44,687 nucleotides of DNA from an uncultured Pelagibacteraceae bacterium (GTDB lineage: Bacteria; Pseudomonadota; Alphaproteobacteria; Pelagibacterales; Pelagibacteraceae), in contig CACHCH010000005.1 in NCBI GenBank assembly GCA_902578255.1, positions 45,001 to 89,687 of the forward strand, in the 5' to 3' direction. A program made the position numbers and the translations under genes. Under the pieces are notes generated by a model that saw only the letters and a program-made list of their open reading frames with translations, was not told where the DNA came from and did no database searches. Positions 10,572 to 18,957 of this stretch are shown here, piece after piece (position 1 is the stretch's first letter; each line of letters begins with the position of its first letter).

Positions 10572-11873
10572 TTAGCTTCTGTAGTCTGCATTAATATTTA
10601 TATATTTTTTAGTTAAATCCATCGTGTATGAAGTAAAATCTTTTTTTCCTGTGTAAACTTCAACACTAATATCAATATTTTCATTTTTCATATATTTAGA
10701 TGCTACCTCTTCACTGTAATTTTCATAAAGTTTTCCATCATGAACTATTTTTATATTTCCTAATTTTATACTGAGTTTTTTTAAATTAATTTTTGGTCCA
10801 GCTTTACCTATCGCCATTATAATTCTTCCCCAATTTGGATCCTCACCTGCAATTGCAGTTTTTACTAGAGGTGAGTTTCCAATTGAAAAAGCTATTTTCT
10901 TTGCATCTATTTCATTTTTACATTTAGACACATTTATTGAAATAAATTTTGATGCTCCCTCACCATCTGCAACAACTCTTTTAGCTAAATTTAATAGAAC
11001 GTTATTTAAGGCTTTATCAAAATTTTTTATTTTATTTTCATTTATACTTTTTATTTTAGAATTATTAACTTTATTAGTTGCAAAAATAGTTACCATGTCG
11101 TTTGTACTAGTATCCCCATCACAAGAAATAGCATTAAAAGTATTAACAATATTTTTTTTTAATAATTTACTTAAAATATCATTAGATAAACTCGCATCAG
11201 TAAAAATATAAGCTAAAGTTGTTGCCATATTAGGATGTATCATCCCAGAACCTTTAGCAATCCCGTAAATTTTAACTTTCTCACTTCCTATATTGCACTC
11301 TTCCATAGCAATTTTTGGCTTTGTATCAGTAGTCATTATTCCAAGAGCAGCTTTCATCCAAATAAATTTATTTTGTGTGTAACGAATTTTATTAATTAAA
11401 TTAGGTATTTGATAAGATATTTTTTCAAATGGAAACTCTTCTCCGATTGTTCCTGTGCAACCAAATAGAATTTCTTTTGGATTTATTTTTTTAGGTGTTT
11501 CCTCGTCTTGTTTTTGTTTCTCTGTCAAATTTTTTGAAACAATATCTGCTAATTTTTTTAAACTTTCATATCCTTCTTTACCTGTAAATGCATTTGCATT
11601 TCTTGTATTAACAATTAAAGAAAATACTTTTTTAGTTTTTTGATTTAAGTTCCATTTGATATTTTCAGAAACAATTTTGGACTGTGTATATAACGAGGCG
11701 TGATTTGCACCATCTCTGAAATAAAACATTGATAAATCATCTCTGTCATTTTTATATAAATTTGCGCTTAGTACTGAAATTGATAGACCATCAATATGAT
11801 CTAAGTCTTGAAAATCAATCATTTTGGTATTTTTTGATTGCGAAGACAGAAAATTTGTTAAATTAATTCCCAT
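10572..11873 (-). CDS. argJ: Glutamate N-acetyltransferase / ornithine acetyltransferase ArgJ
   Basis: ArgJ recycles the acetyl group from N-acetylornithine to glutamate in arginine synthesis. The 433-residue precursor is expected to cut itself between alanine and threonine in the MATTL motif, giving new N-terminal nucleophile T218. The EDPNWGRI block in the C-terminal half is also family-typical. With argD and argF at 22.9-25.0 kb it gives three arginine-pathway steps in the window. It is divergent from secA over 65 bases. Confidence 0.95.
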   Translation of the reverse strand: MGINLTNFLSSQSKNTKMIDFQDLDHIDGLSISVLSANLYKNDRDDLSMFYFRDGANHASLYTQSKIVSENIKWNLNQKTKKVFSLIVNTRNANAFTGKEGYESLKKLADIVSKNLTEKQKQDEETPKKINPKEILFGCTGTIGEEFPFEKISYQIPNLINKIRYTQNKFIWMKAALGIMTTDTKPKIAMEECNIGSEKVKIYGIAKGSGMIHPNMATTLAYIFTDASLSNDILSKLLKKNIVNTFNAISCDGDTSTNDMVTIFATNKVNNSKIKSINENKIKNFDKALNNVLLNLAKRVVADGEGASKFISINVSKCKNEIDAKKIAFSIGNSPLVKTAIAGEDPNWGRIIMAIGKAGPKINLKKLSIKLGNIKIVHDGKLYENYSEEVASKYMKNENIDISVEVYTGKKDFTSYTMDLTKKYININADYRS

Positions 11874-11938
11874 ATTGTTTAAATTATTTATTTAATACAT
11901 ATATTAAACATAATACTTAAAGAATAAATCAAATAGTC

Positions 11939-14503
11939 ATGTTTAATCCATTAAATCTAATCTCTAAATTCATTAAATCTAGCAACCAAAAAGAGCTTGA
12001 TAGGGTAAGCAAGATTGTTGAAAAAATTAATTCACTAGAGGAAAAATTTATAAATTTAGACGACTCAGATTTTCCAAAAAAAACTTTAGAGCTTAAGGAT
12101 CTAATTAAGAGTGGAAAATCATTAAATGATATAATGCCTGAAGCTTTTGCAATTGTAAGAGAAGCTTCGAAAAGAACCAGAAAAGAAAGACATTTTGATG
12201 TTCAATTAATTGGTGGTGTCATTCTTCATGAAGGTAAAATCGCTGAGATGAGAACAGGTGAAGGAAAAACTTTAACAATAACATTGGCAGCTTATTTAAA
12301 CGCACTAAGTGAAAAAGGAGTTCATATTGTAACTGTTAATGATTATTTAGCAAAAAGAGACTCGATAGAAATGGGGCTAATCTATAATTTTCTAGGGTTA
12401 ACTTCAGGTTTTATTAATAATAACCAAAGCGATGAGGAACGTAAAAAAAATTATAATTGTGACATAACCTATGCAACAAATAGTGAGTTAGGATTTGACT
12501 ATCTTAGGGATAATATGAAATTTTCACAAAATGAGATGGTTCAAAGAGAACATTCATTTTCAATTGTTGATGAAATTGACTCTTGTTTGATTGATGAAGC
12601 AAGAACACCATTGGTAATCTCTGGATCTGCTGAAAATAAAACTGAACAGTACAAAGTTATCGATAAATTAATAAAATTTTTAAATGAAAAAGATTTTGAA
12701 ATTGATGAAAAAGAAAAAAGTATTCTTTTAACTAATCAGGGAATTAATAATGTTGAAAGGCATTTTTCAAATGCGGGAATATTAAAAAATGATAATTTTT
12801 ATGATCCAGAAAACCTACATTTAGTTCATCATGTTAATCAAGCTTTAAGAGCAAATCATTTATTTAAAAAAGGAAAAGACTATATTGTTCAGGATGGAAG
12901 CTTGAAAATAGTAGATGAGCTAACTGGAAGAATTCTTGAAGGGAGACGTTTTGGAGATGGGCTTCATCAAGCCCTTGAAGCTAAAGAAAAGATTGATATA
13001 CAGGCTGAAAATCAAACATTAGCATCAATAACTTATCAAAATTATTTTAAACTTTATAAAAAGATAGCAGGTTGCACCGGAACTGCTTTAACAGAATCTG
13101 CAGAGTTTTTTGAAATTTATAATTTATCAGTTGTAGTAATTCCTACTAATAAAGAAATGATTAGAAAAGATTTTAATGATTTAATATTTAGAACTGAAGA
13201 AGAAAAAAATAATGCAATTATTAAAAAAATTATAGAACGTAATGAGCTTGGACAACCAATACTAGTTTTTACGTCAAGTGTAAATAAGTCTGAGGTTTAT
13301 TCAAATCTATTGAATAAAAAGAATATTAAGCACGTGGTTTTAAATGCAAAAAATCACGAAAATGAGGCTGAAATTATAGCCAATGCAGGTAAAGAAAAAT
13401 CTTTAATTATCACGACGAGTATTTCTGGACGTGGCGTTGATATCCAACTTGGAGGAAAAAAAGGAACTATTCCTGATGACCAGCTCAAAATTGAAAAAGA
13501 AAAAATAAAGTCTTTCGGTGGCTTGTTTGTTATTGGAACTGAAAGAATGGAGTCTAGGAGAGTTGATAATCAGGCAAGAGGTAGATCAGGAAGACAAGGG
13601 GATGAAGGAAGCTCAGTTTTCTATGTAAGTTTAGAGGATGATTTAATGAGGATTTTTGGGTCTGAATCTATGAATAATATGCTTGAAAAGTTAGGACTTA
13701 AAGACGGAGAAAGTATAGATCATCCTTGGATCAATAAAGCATTAGAAAGAGCGCAGCAGAAAGTAGAGGCGAGAAATTTTGACATTAGAAAAACTTTAAT
13801 AAAATTTGACAACGTTCTTAATGATCAAAGACATGTTGTTTTTTCTCAAAGAAAAAATGCAATGAGTAGTGGGGATATTTTTGGTTACTCTGATGAATTT
13901 TTAAAAGAAATAATTGAGGACTTAATTAAACTAAAGATTCAAAAACTTTCAAACCCAAAAAGCAATGAATTTACTAACAGAATTAAACAAATATTAGGAA
14001 AAAGTTTCACAGATAAAGAATTTGAGGAATTAATTACATCTAAAGATGAAGAGTTAAAAGAAAAAATACTTTCAAAATTTAGTGAAACAAGAAATGAAAG
14101 AATAAAGATACTTGGAGAAGATTATGCAAAAGAAATTGAAAAAAGAATTTTTTTACAATCTATAGATTTAAATTGGAAATCCCACATTCAATATTTAGAA
14201 CAATTAAGACAAGTTGTTGGTTTAAGATCTTATGGTCAAAGAGATCCCCTGGTTGAATACAAAAAAGAAGCTTTTGATTTATTTTCTAACCTCTTAGAAA
14301 AACTAAAATTAGACTATGTTACAATCTTGATGAATTTAAAGGTAGTTCAAGAAGAACAACCCTCAAATCGAAATATTAGAAATATAGAAAAAAATAATAA
14401 TCCTAAATGTTTACTTATCACTAATAAAAATGAAAAAATTTCAAGAAATGACAGATGTGAAGCAACAGGGAAAAAATTTAAAAATTGCTGTGGAGCTTTA
14501 TAA
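11939..14503 (+). CDS. secA: Protein translocase ATPase SecA
   Basis: SecA is the motor that drives preproteins through SecYEG. The 854-residue protein has the Walker A MRTGEGKT at 104-111, the DEIDSCLIDEARTPL segment and the second nucleotide-binding domain with DNQARGRSGRQGDEG. At the extreme C-terminus the usual zinc motif CxCx8C(C/H) is altered: C840 is followed by E-A instead of x-C, one residue is missing, and only C850 and C851 remain (CEATGKKFKNCCG). The linker before it is short and asparagine-rich. Convergent with accA two bases downstream. Confidence 0.97.
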   Translation: MFNPLNLISKFIKSSNQKELDRVSKIVEKINSLEEKFINLDDSDFPKKTLELKDLIKSGKSLNDIMPEAFAIVREASKRTRKERHFDVQLIGGVILHEGKIAEMRTGEGKTLTITLAAYLNALSEKGVHIVTVNDYLAKRDSIEMGLIYNFLGLTSGFINNNQSDEERKKNYNCDITYATNSELGFDYLRDNMKFSQNEMVQREHSFSIVDEIDSCLIDEARTPLVISGSAENKTEQYKVIDKLIKFLNEKDFEIDEKEKSILLTNQGINNVERHFSNAGILKNDNFYDPENLHLVHHVNQALRANHLFKKGKDYIVQDGSLKIVDELTGRILEGRRFGDGLHQALEAKEKIDIQAENQTLASITYQNYFKLYKKIAGCTGTALTESAEFFEIYNLSVVVIPTNKEMIRKDFNDLIFRTEEEKNNAIIKKIIERNELGQPILVFTSSVNKSEVYSNLLNKKNIKHVVLNAKNHENEAEIIANAGKEKSLIITTSISGRGVDIQLGGKKGTIPDDQLKIEKEKIKSFGGLFVIGTERMESRRVDNQARGRSGRQGDEGSSVFYVSLEDDLMRIFGSESMNNMLEKLGLKDGESIDHPWINKALERAQQKVEARNFDIRKTLIKFDNVLNDQRHVVFSQRKNAMSSGDIFGYSDEFLKEIIEDLIKLKIQKLSNPKSNEFTNRIKQILGKSFTDKEFEELITSKDEELKEKILSKFSETRNERIKILGEDYAKEIEKRIFLQSIDLNWKSHIQYLEQLRQVVGLRSYGQRDPLVEYKKEAFDLFSNLLEKLKLDYVTILMNLKVVQEEQPSNRNIRNIEKNNNPKCLLITNKNEKISRNDRCEATGKKFKNCCGAL

Positions 14504-14505
14504 TT

Positions 14506-15600
14506 TTAAGTTAATAAAAAAATCAAACCTAACAAAATAACACTTATACCAATACCAATTTGTATTTTTTTTGATTTTAAAATATTTTCAAATTTATTTT
14601 TTTTGACAGTCAATGAACTTAAATCTTCAGTTGTGCTTATAAATCCATCATTCCTTCCAATCTTTAAAAATTTATTTTTTCTTTCATTTGCTATCTCCTC
14701 TGGAGATAAGTCTTTGAAGTAATCTAAATTTTGTGTGATAGAAGTTTTTAAGTTTTCAAGCATCTTATCTCTATCTCGATGAGCACCACCCAAAGGCTCA
14801 GGAATAATTTCGTCGATAACTTTTAACTTCAATAAATCTTTTGCTGAGAGTTTCATTGCTTTTGCAGCATCGAGCATTTTCTTTGGGTCTCTCCAAAGAA
14901 TAGTTGCACATCCCTCGGGAGATATAACTGAATAGATTGCATTCTCAAACATTATAACTTTATTTGAAGATGCAAGAGCGATTGCTCCTCCAGAACCACC
15001 CTCACCAATTATTATTGCAATTGTTGGGACCTTAAGTTCCATGCAACATTCTATTGATTTTGCGATTGCTTCTGCTTGACCTCTTTCCTCTGCGCCAACA
15101 CCTGGATACGCACCTGGAGTATCTATAAAGGAAATTATTGGAATATTAAATTTGTTTGCCAAATTCATTAATCGAATTGTTTTCCTGTATCCCTCAGGTC
15201 TCATCATTCCAAAGTTTCTCTCGATTCTGCTATCTAAATCCTCTCCTTTTTCTTGTCCAATAACTAAAACAGAATTTCCTTTAAATTTTGCAAAACCAGT
15301 TAAAACTGATTTATCTTCACCATAATGACGATCACCAGACAATGAAATAAAATCTTCAAATAAATTGTCTATAAAAAATTTAGATTTTGGTCTGTCCTCA
15401 TGTCTTGCGACCATAGTTGTTTGCCATGGATCTAAATTTGAGTAAATATTTTTTAGTTTTTCATCTAACTCTGCTTGAGTGCTAGATATTTTTTGAGTAT
15501 CAACTTCTGATAGCCCTTCTTGATTATAAGGATCCTTTAATTTTTCTATCTCATTTTCAAGATTTTTAATTTCATTTTCAAAATTAAGGTAATTTTTCAT
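14506..15600 (-). CDS. accA: Acetyl-CoA carboxylase carboxyltransferase alpha subunit with C-terminal membrane anchor
   Basis: AccA pairs with AccD (36982-37911) to transfer CO2 from biotin to acetyl-CoA for fatty-acid synthesis. The family core is intact (residues 1 to about 318), with GEGGSGGAIALASSN and the ISPEGCATILWRDP block. The protein is 364 residues, about 45 longer than the usual 317-320. The extra tail ends in a lysine-rich stretch and a 19-residue hydrophobic segment, residues 346-364, that reaches the last residue, as in C-tail-anchored proteins. This predicts attachment to the inner membrane; no soluble AccA I know of has this. Confidence 0.95.
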   Translation of the reverse strand: MKNYLNFENEIKNLENEIEKLKDPYNQEGLSEVDTQKISSTQAELDEKLKNIYSNLDPWQTTMVARHEDRPKSKFFIDNLFEDFISLSGDRHYGEDKSVLTGFAKFKGNSVLVIGQEKGEDLDSRIERNFGMMRPEGYRKTIRLMNLANKFNIPIISFIDTPGAYPGVGAEERGQAEAIAKSIECCMELKVPTIAIIIGEGGSGGAIALASSNKVIMFENAIYSVISPEGCATILWRDPKKMLDAAKAMKLSAKDLLKLKVIDEIIPEPLGGAHRDRDKMLENLKTSITQNLDYFKDLSPEEIANERKNKFLKIGRNDGFISTTEDLSSLTVKKNKFENILKSKKIQIGIGISVILLGLIFLLT

Positions 15601-15708
15601 GATTTAGTTATATCGGATAGTTAAATTATAAAAAAGGCCATAAAATGATAAATTATTTTAAGGTAATTGTTATTAATTGACTAAATAATTTTAACAGATA
15701 GAAGTTTA

Positions 15709-15868
15709 TGATCGGGAGAGACTAAGCAATTTTTAGCGCCGAAGGAGCAACCACCCCGGAAACTCTCAGGCAAAAGGACCGATTTAGGCATAACACTCTG
15801 GAAAGAGATTAAATTCCGCCGAAGGAGCAAAACTCTCAGGCAAAAATACAGATGGGGTCACGAAAGTG
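15709..15868 (+). promoter_or_regulatory. Tandem glycine riboswitch
   Basis: Two glycine aptamers lie in series. Aptamer 1 (about 15711-15783) has P1 strands ATCGG/CCGAT and the conserved GGGAGAG, CGCCGAAGGAGCAA, AACTCTCAGGCAAAAGGACC blocks. Aptamer 2 (about 15797-15852) has P1 TCTG/CAGA and repeats CCGCCGAAGGAGCAAAACTC and AGGCAAAAATACAG. A small hairpin CAC-GAAA-GTG (15859-15868) sits just before the glcB ATG. The riboswitch ends almost at the start codon, so control of translation initiation is more likely than termination; I see no U-run terminator. Glycine control of malate synthase is known in SAR11. Confidence 0.95.
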
Positions 15869-15870
15869 CT

Positions 15871-18027
15871 ATGCAAGAAAAATACATAAATATTAAAAGT
15901 TTGAAAGTTTCAAGTGATCTTGTTCAATTTGTTAAGGATGAGTTACTTAAAGAAACAGAGATATCACCAGAAAATTTTTGGGCAGGTTTCGAAAAAACCG
16001 TAAATGAATTAGCACCTAAAAATAGAGAATTAATAAACATTCGAAAAGATTTACAAAATAAAATTGATGATTGGCATATCAAAAATAAGGGATCAGAATT
16101 CAATTTTGAAGAGTATAAAAAATTTTTAATTGAAATAGGCTATTTAAAAAATGAAGGACCTGATTTTCAAATTCAAACAAAAGATGTAGATGACGAGATA
16201 GCAAAAATCGCAGGGCCTCAACTAGTAGTGCCAGTTATGAACGCAAGATATGCTCTGAATGCTGCAAATGCTAGATGGATGAGTTTATATGATAGTCTAT
16301 ACGGAACTGATATCATTGAGCAATCAGAAGATAGTGTTTCAGAGAGATATGACCCCCTAAGAGGTGAAATGGTTATTAAGTATGGCAGAGAATTTTTAGA
16401 CAAATATTTTCCATTGAAAGATTTAAGCTGGAAAAAAATAACAAGCTTTGCCGTAAAAGATAGAAAACTAAAAATTCTTAAAGGTGCTGATTTAGTTAAC
16501 TTGATAGATGAAGATAAATTTATTGGTCATAGAGGCGAAAGTGATAATCCTTCTGCAATTATTTTAAGAAATAATAATTTGCATATTGAAATTTTAAAAG
16601 ACTCTAGAGCATTTGCTGCTCAACAAGACCATGCAGGTATAAGTGATATAATAATAGAGTCAGCAGTATCAACTATTTGTGATAATGAAGACAGTGTAGC
16701 AGCAGTTGATTCAGAAGATAAAATTATTTGTTACAGAAATTGGCTAGGTTTAATGCGTGGAGACCTAAAGTCAAAATTTGAAAAAGATGGAAAATTATAT
16801 GAGAGAAAGCTAAATCCAAATAGAAGTTATATTTCTAGGGATGGTAAGGGTCTAAAATTGCATGGCAGAAGCCTTCTACTTGTAAGAAATGTTGGGCATT
16901 TAATGACAAACCCATCCATTATTTTAAAGGATGGAAATGAAGTGCCAGAAGGTATCTTAGATGCATTTATAACGACTGCTGCAGCACTTCATGATTTAAA
17001 GAAAAAAAATAATTCACGAACTGGATCAGTATATATTGTTAAACCCAAAATGCATGGACCAGAAGAAACAGCATTTACAGATTTAATTTTTTCAAAAGTA
17101 GAAGAGGTTTTAAGATTAAAAAAATATACATGCAAAATAGGAATAATGGATGAAGAAAGAAGAACATCCTCTAATTTGAAAGAGTGTATTAGGTCCTTAA
17201 AAAATAGAGTATTTTTTATAAATACAGGATTTTTAGATAGAACTGGTGACGAAATGCACACATCAATGATGGCAGGACCTATGATTAAAAAAGGAGAAAT
17301 GAAGTCATCAAAATGGATTACAGCTTACGAAAACAGAAATGTGGATATTGGATTAAAATGTGGTTTTTCTGGTAAAGCTCAAATTGGTAAAGGTATGTGG
17401 GCTATGCCTGACAAGATGAAAGATATGATGGAACAAAAAACAGGCCATTTAAAAGCTGGTGCAAATTGTGCTTGGGTGCCATCTCCAACTGCTGCTGCCC
17501 TTCACGCTCTACATTATCATGAAATAAATATTTTTGATGAACAGAAAAAAATTTTAAATAGGGATCAAGCAAAACTTGATGATCTTCTAACAATACCAGT
17601 AGCAGATAGAACTAATTGGTCTGTTGAAGAAATAAATAATGAAATAAGTAATTCAGCCCAAACATTACTTGGATATGTGGTGAGATGGGTTGACCAAGGA
17701 ATAGGTTGTTCTAAAGTTCCAGATATTAACAACGTAGGTCTAATGGAAGATAGAGCAACTTTAAGAATTTCCTCGCAACATATTGCCAATTGGATACATC
17801 ATGGAATTACTACAGAAATTCAAGTAACAGAAATTATGAAAGAAATGGCAAAAATTGTTGATAGTCAAAATAAGAATGACTCTAAATATGTCAAAATGAG
17901 TGATGACTTCGAAAACTCAATAGCTTTCAAAACTGCATGTGATTTAGTATTTAAAGGCAAGCAGCAGCCCTCTGGATATACTGAACCATTATTACATATT
18001 AATAGATTAGAAAAAAAATTAATCTGA
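15871..18027 (+). CDS. glcB: Malate synthase G
   Basis: Malate synthase G condenses glyoxylate with acetyl-CoA to malate. The 718-residue length is typical of the G isoform, with the LNAANARWMSLYDSLYGTD region, the RPR-like block RNVGHLM, the GIMDEERRTSSNL active-site segment and the GAGANCAWVPSPTAA-like C-terminal block (KAGANCAWVPSPTAA). The preceding glycine riboswitch makes this step glycine-responsive: glycine can be turned to glyoxylate and then to malate. The 3' end overlaps convergent recR by nine bases. Confidence 0.97.
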   Translation: MQEKYINIKSLKVSSDLVQFVKDELLKETEISPENFWAGFEKTVNELAPKNRELINIRKDLQNKIDDWHIKNKGSEFNFEEYKKFLIEIGYLKNEGPDFQIQTKDVDDEIAKIAGPQLVVPVMNARYALNAANARWMSLYDSLYGTDIIEQSEDSVSERYDPLRGEMVIKYGREFLDKYFPLKDLSWKKITSFAVKDRKLKILKGADLVNLIDEDKFIGHRGESDNPSAIILRNNNLHIEILKDSRAFAAQQDHAGISDIIIESAVSTICDNEDSVAAVDSEDKIICYRNWLGLMRGDLKSKFEKDGKLYERKLNPNRSYISRDGKGLKLHGRSLLLVRNVGHLMTNPSIILKDGNEVPEGILDAFITTAAALHDLKKKNNSRTGSVYIVKPKMHGPEETAFTDLIFSKVEEVLRLKKYTCKIGIMDEERRTSSNLKECIRSLKNRVFFINTGFLDRTGDEMHTSMMAGPMIKKGEMKSSKWITAYENRNVDIGLKCGFSGKAQIGKGMWAMPDKMKDMMEQKTGHLKAGANCAWVPSPTAAALHALHYHEINIFDEQKKILNRDQAKLDDLLTIPVADRTNWSVEEINNEISNSAQTLLGYVVRWVDQGIGCSKVPDINNVGLMEDRATLRISSQHIANWIHHGITTEIQVTEIMKEMAKIVDSQNKNDSKYVKMSDDFENSIAFKTACDLVFKGKQQPSGYTEPLLHINRLEKKLI

Positions 18028-18636
18028 ATTTGAAATTAAATTTGAACGGTTTTTAAAAGCTGAAAATAAAGTTCCATCATCCAAACTTTCTATCTCGCCA
18101 CCAACAGGTAGACCCTGAGCCAACTTCGTTACTTTAACCTCAATACCTTTTAGACTGTCCTGTATATAATATGCAGTTGTCTGGCCTTCAACAGTTGCAC
18201 TGGTAGCTAAAATTACTTCATCAATATTATCTTTTTTTACTCTTTCTACTAAAGAATTAATTAGCAAGTCCTCTTTTTTTTGACCGACTGATGAAATTGT
18301 ACCTCCTAAAATATGAAAATATCCACTGAATATATTAGAACTTTCTATGCTCCATTGATCGGATATGTTCTCAACAACACATATCTTATTATATTTTTTA
18401 TCAACAATCTTACAGTTGTCAAAATTACACTCGATTGAATTTGATTTTAAAGTCCCACAAATTTTACAACGAACAATATTTTTGTATACATCGGCTAGTG
18501 ACTTTGCCAAAGGCTTTACAAGTTCATCACGATTATTTATTAATTTTAATACAATTCGCTTTGCTGATTTGGGTCCTAAGCCTGGTAGTTTAGATATTAG
18601 TTTAACCAGTTCGTCTATTTCATTAATGTTTTGCAT
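18019..18636 (-). CDS. recR: Recombination mediator RecR
   Basis: RecR acts with RecO (and RecF) to load RecA on gapped DNA. The 205-residue protein has the N-terminal helix-hairpin-helix (KLPGLGPKSAKRI), a four-cysteine zinc finger (CKIC...ECNFDNC) and a TOPRIM region (EVILATSATVEGQTTAYYI). It ends the unit ffs-dnaX-ybaB-recR, a conserved bacterial order, and starts three bases after ybaB. Confidence 0.95.
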   Translation of the reverse strand: MQNINEIDELVKLISKLPGLGPKSAKRIVLKLINNRDELVKPLAKSLADVYKNIVRCKICGTLKSNSIECNFDNCKIVDKKYNKICVVENISDQWSIESSNIFSGYFHILGGTISSVGQKKEDLLINSLVERVKKDNIDEVILATSATVEGQTTAYYIQDSLKGIEVKVTKLAQGLPVGGEIESLDDGTLFSAFKNRSNLISNSD

Positions 18637-18639
18637 GAA

Positions 18640-18957
18640 TTATAAAGGCCATTTAAAACCAGGTATACCAAAACCACCTGTAGCTTTTGAAATTTCTTCA
18701 GAAGTCTTTGATTTTAACTGAGCTTTAGCGTTATTGTGAGCGGCAACAATTAAATCTTCAATAATAGCTTTGTCCTCTTTCATAATCTCATCAGATAATT
18801 TTATTGTTTGCATTTCACCTTCACCATCAAGAGTTATTGTTACAGAATTAGAGCCAGAAACGCCCTCTACTCTTATTTCCTTAATTTTCTGCTGGCTTTC
18901 TTTCATTTTTGCCTCAAGCTCTTTGGCTTTATCTAAAATCTTACTAAAATCAGTCAT
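18640..18957 (-). CDS. ebfC: YbaB/EbfC nucleoid-associated protein
   Basis: This small DNA-binding protein of the YbaB/EbfC family is probably a dimeric nucleoid factor. I choose ATG at 18957 (MTDFSKILDKAKELEAKM, 105 residues). It overlaps the dnaX stop as ATGACTGA and has GAGGG just upstream. An in-frame ATG at 18969 would add four residues (MRVR) but fits the family less well. The core EVSGSNSVTITLDGEGE-like segment and C-terminal IPGFKWPL are as expected. Confidence 0.93.
   Translation of the reverse strand: MTDFSKILDKAKELEAKMKESQQKIKEIRVEGVSGSNSVTITLDGEGEMQTIKLSDEIMKEDKAIIEDLIVAAHNNAKAQLKSKTSEEISKATGGFGIPGFKWPL

Noticed and set aside
16989-17789. Antisense open frames across glcB, and similar ones in dnaX, rpsA, kdsD and hisZ
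   Set aside because: They sit opposite strongly conserved coding DNA and have no recognisable domain. Stop-poor antisense frames are expected there.
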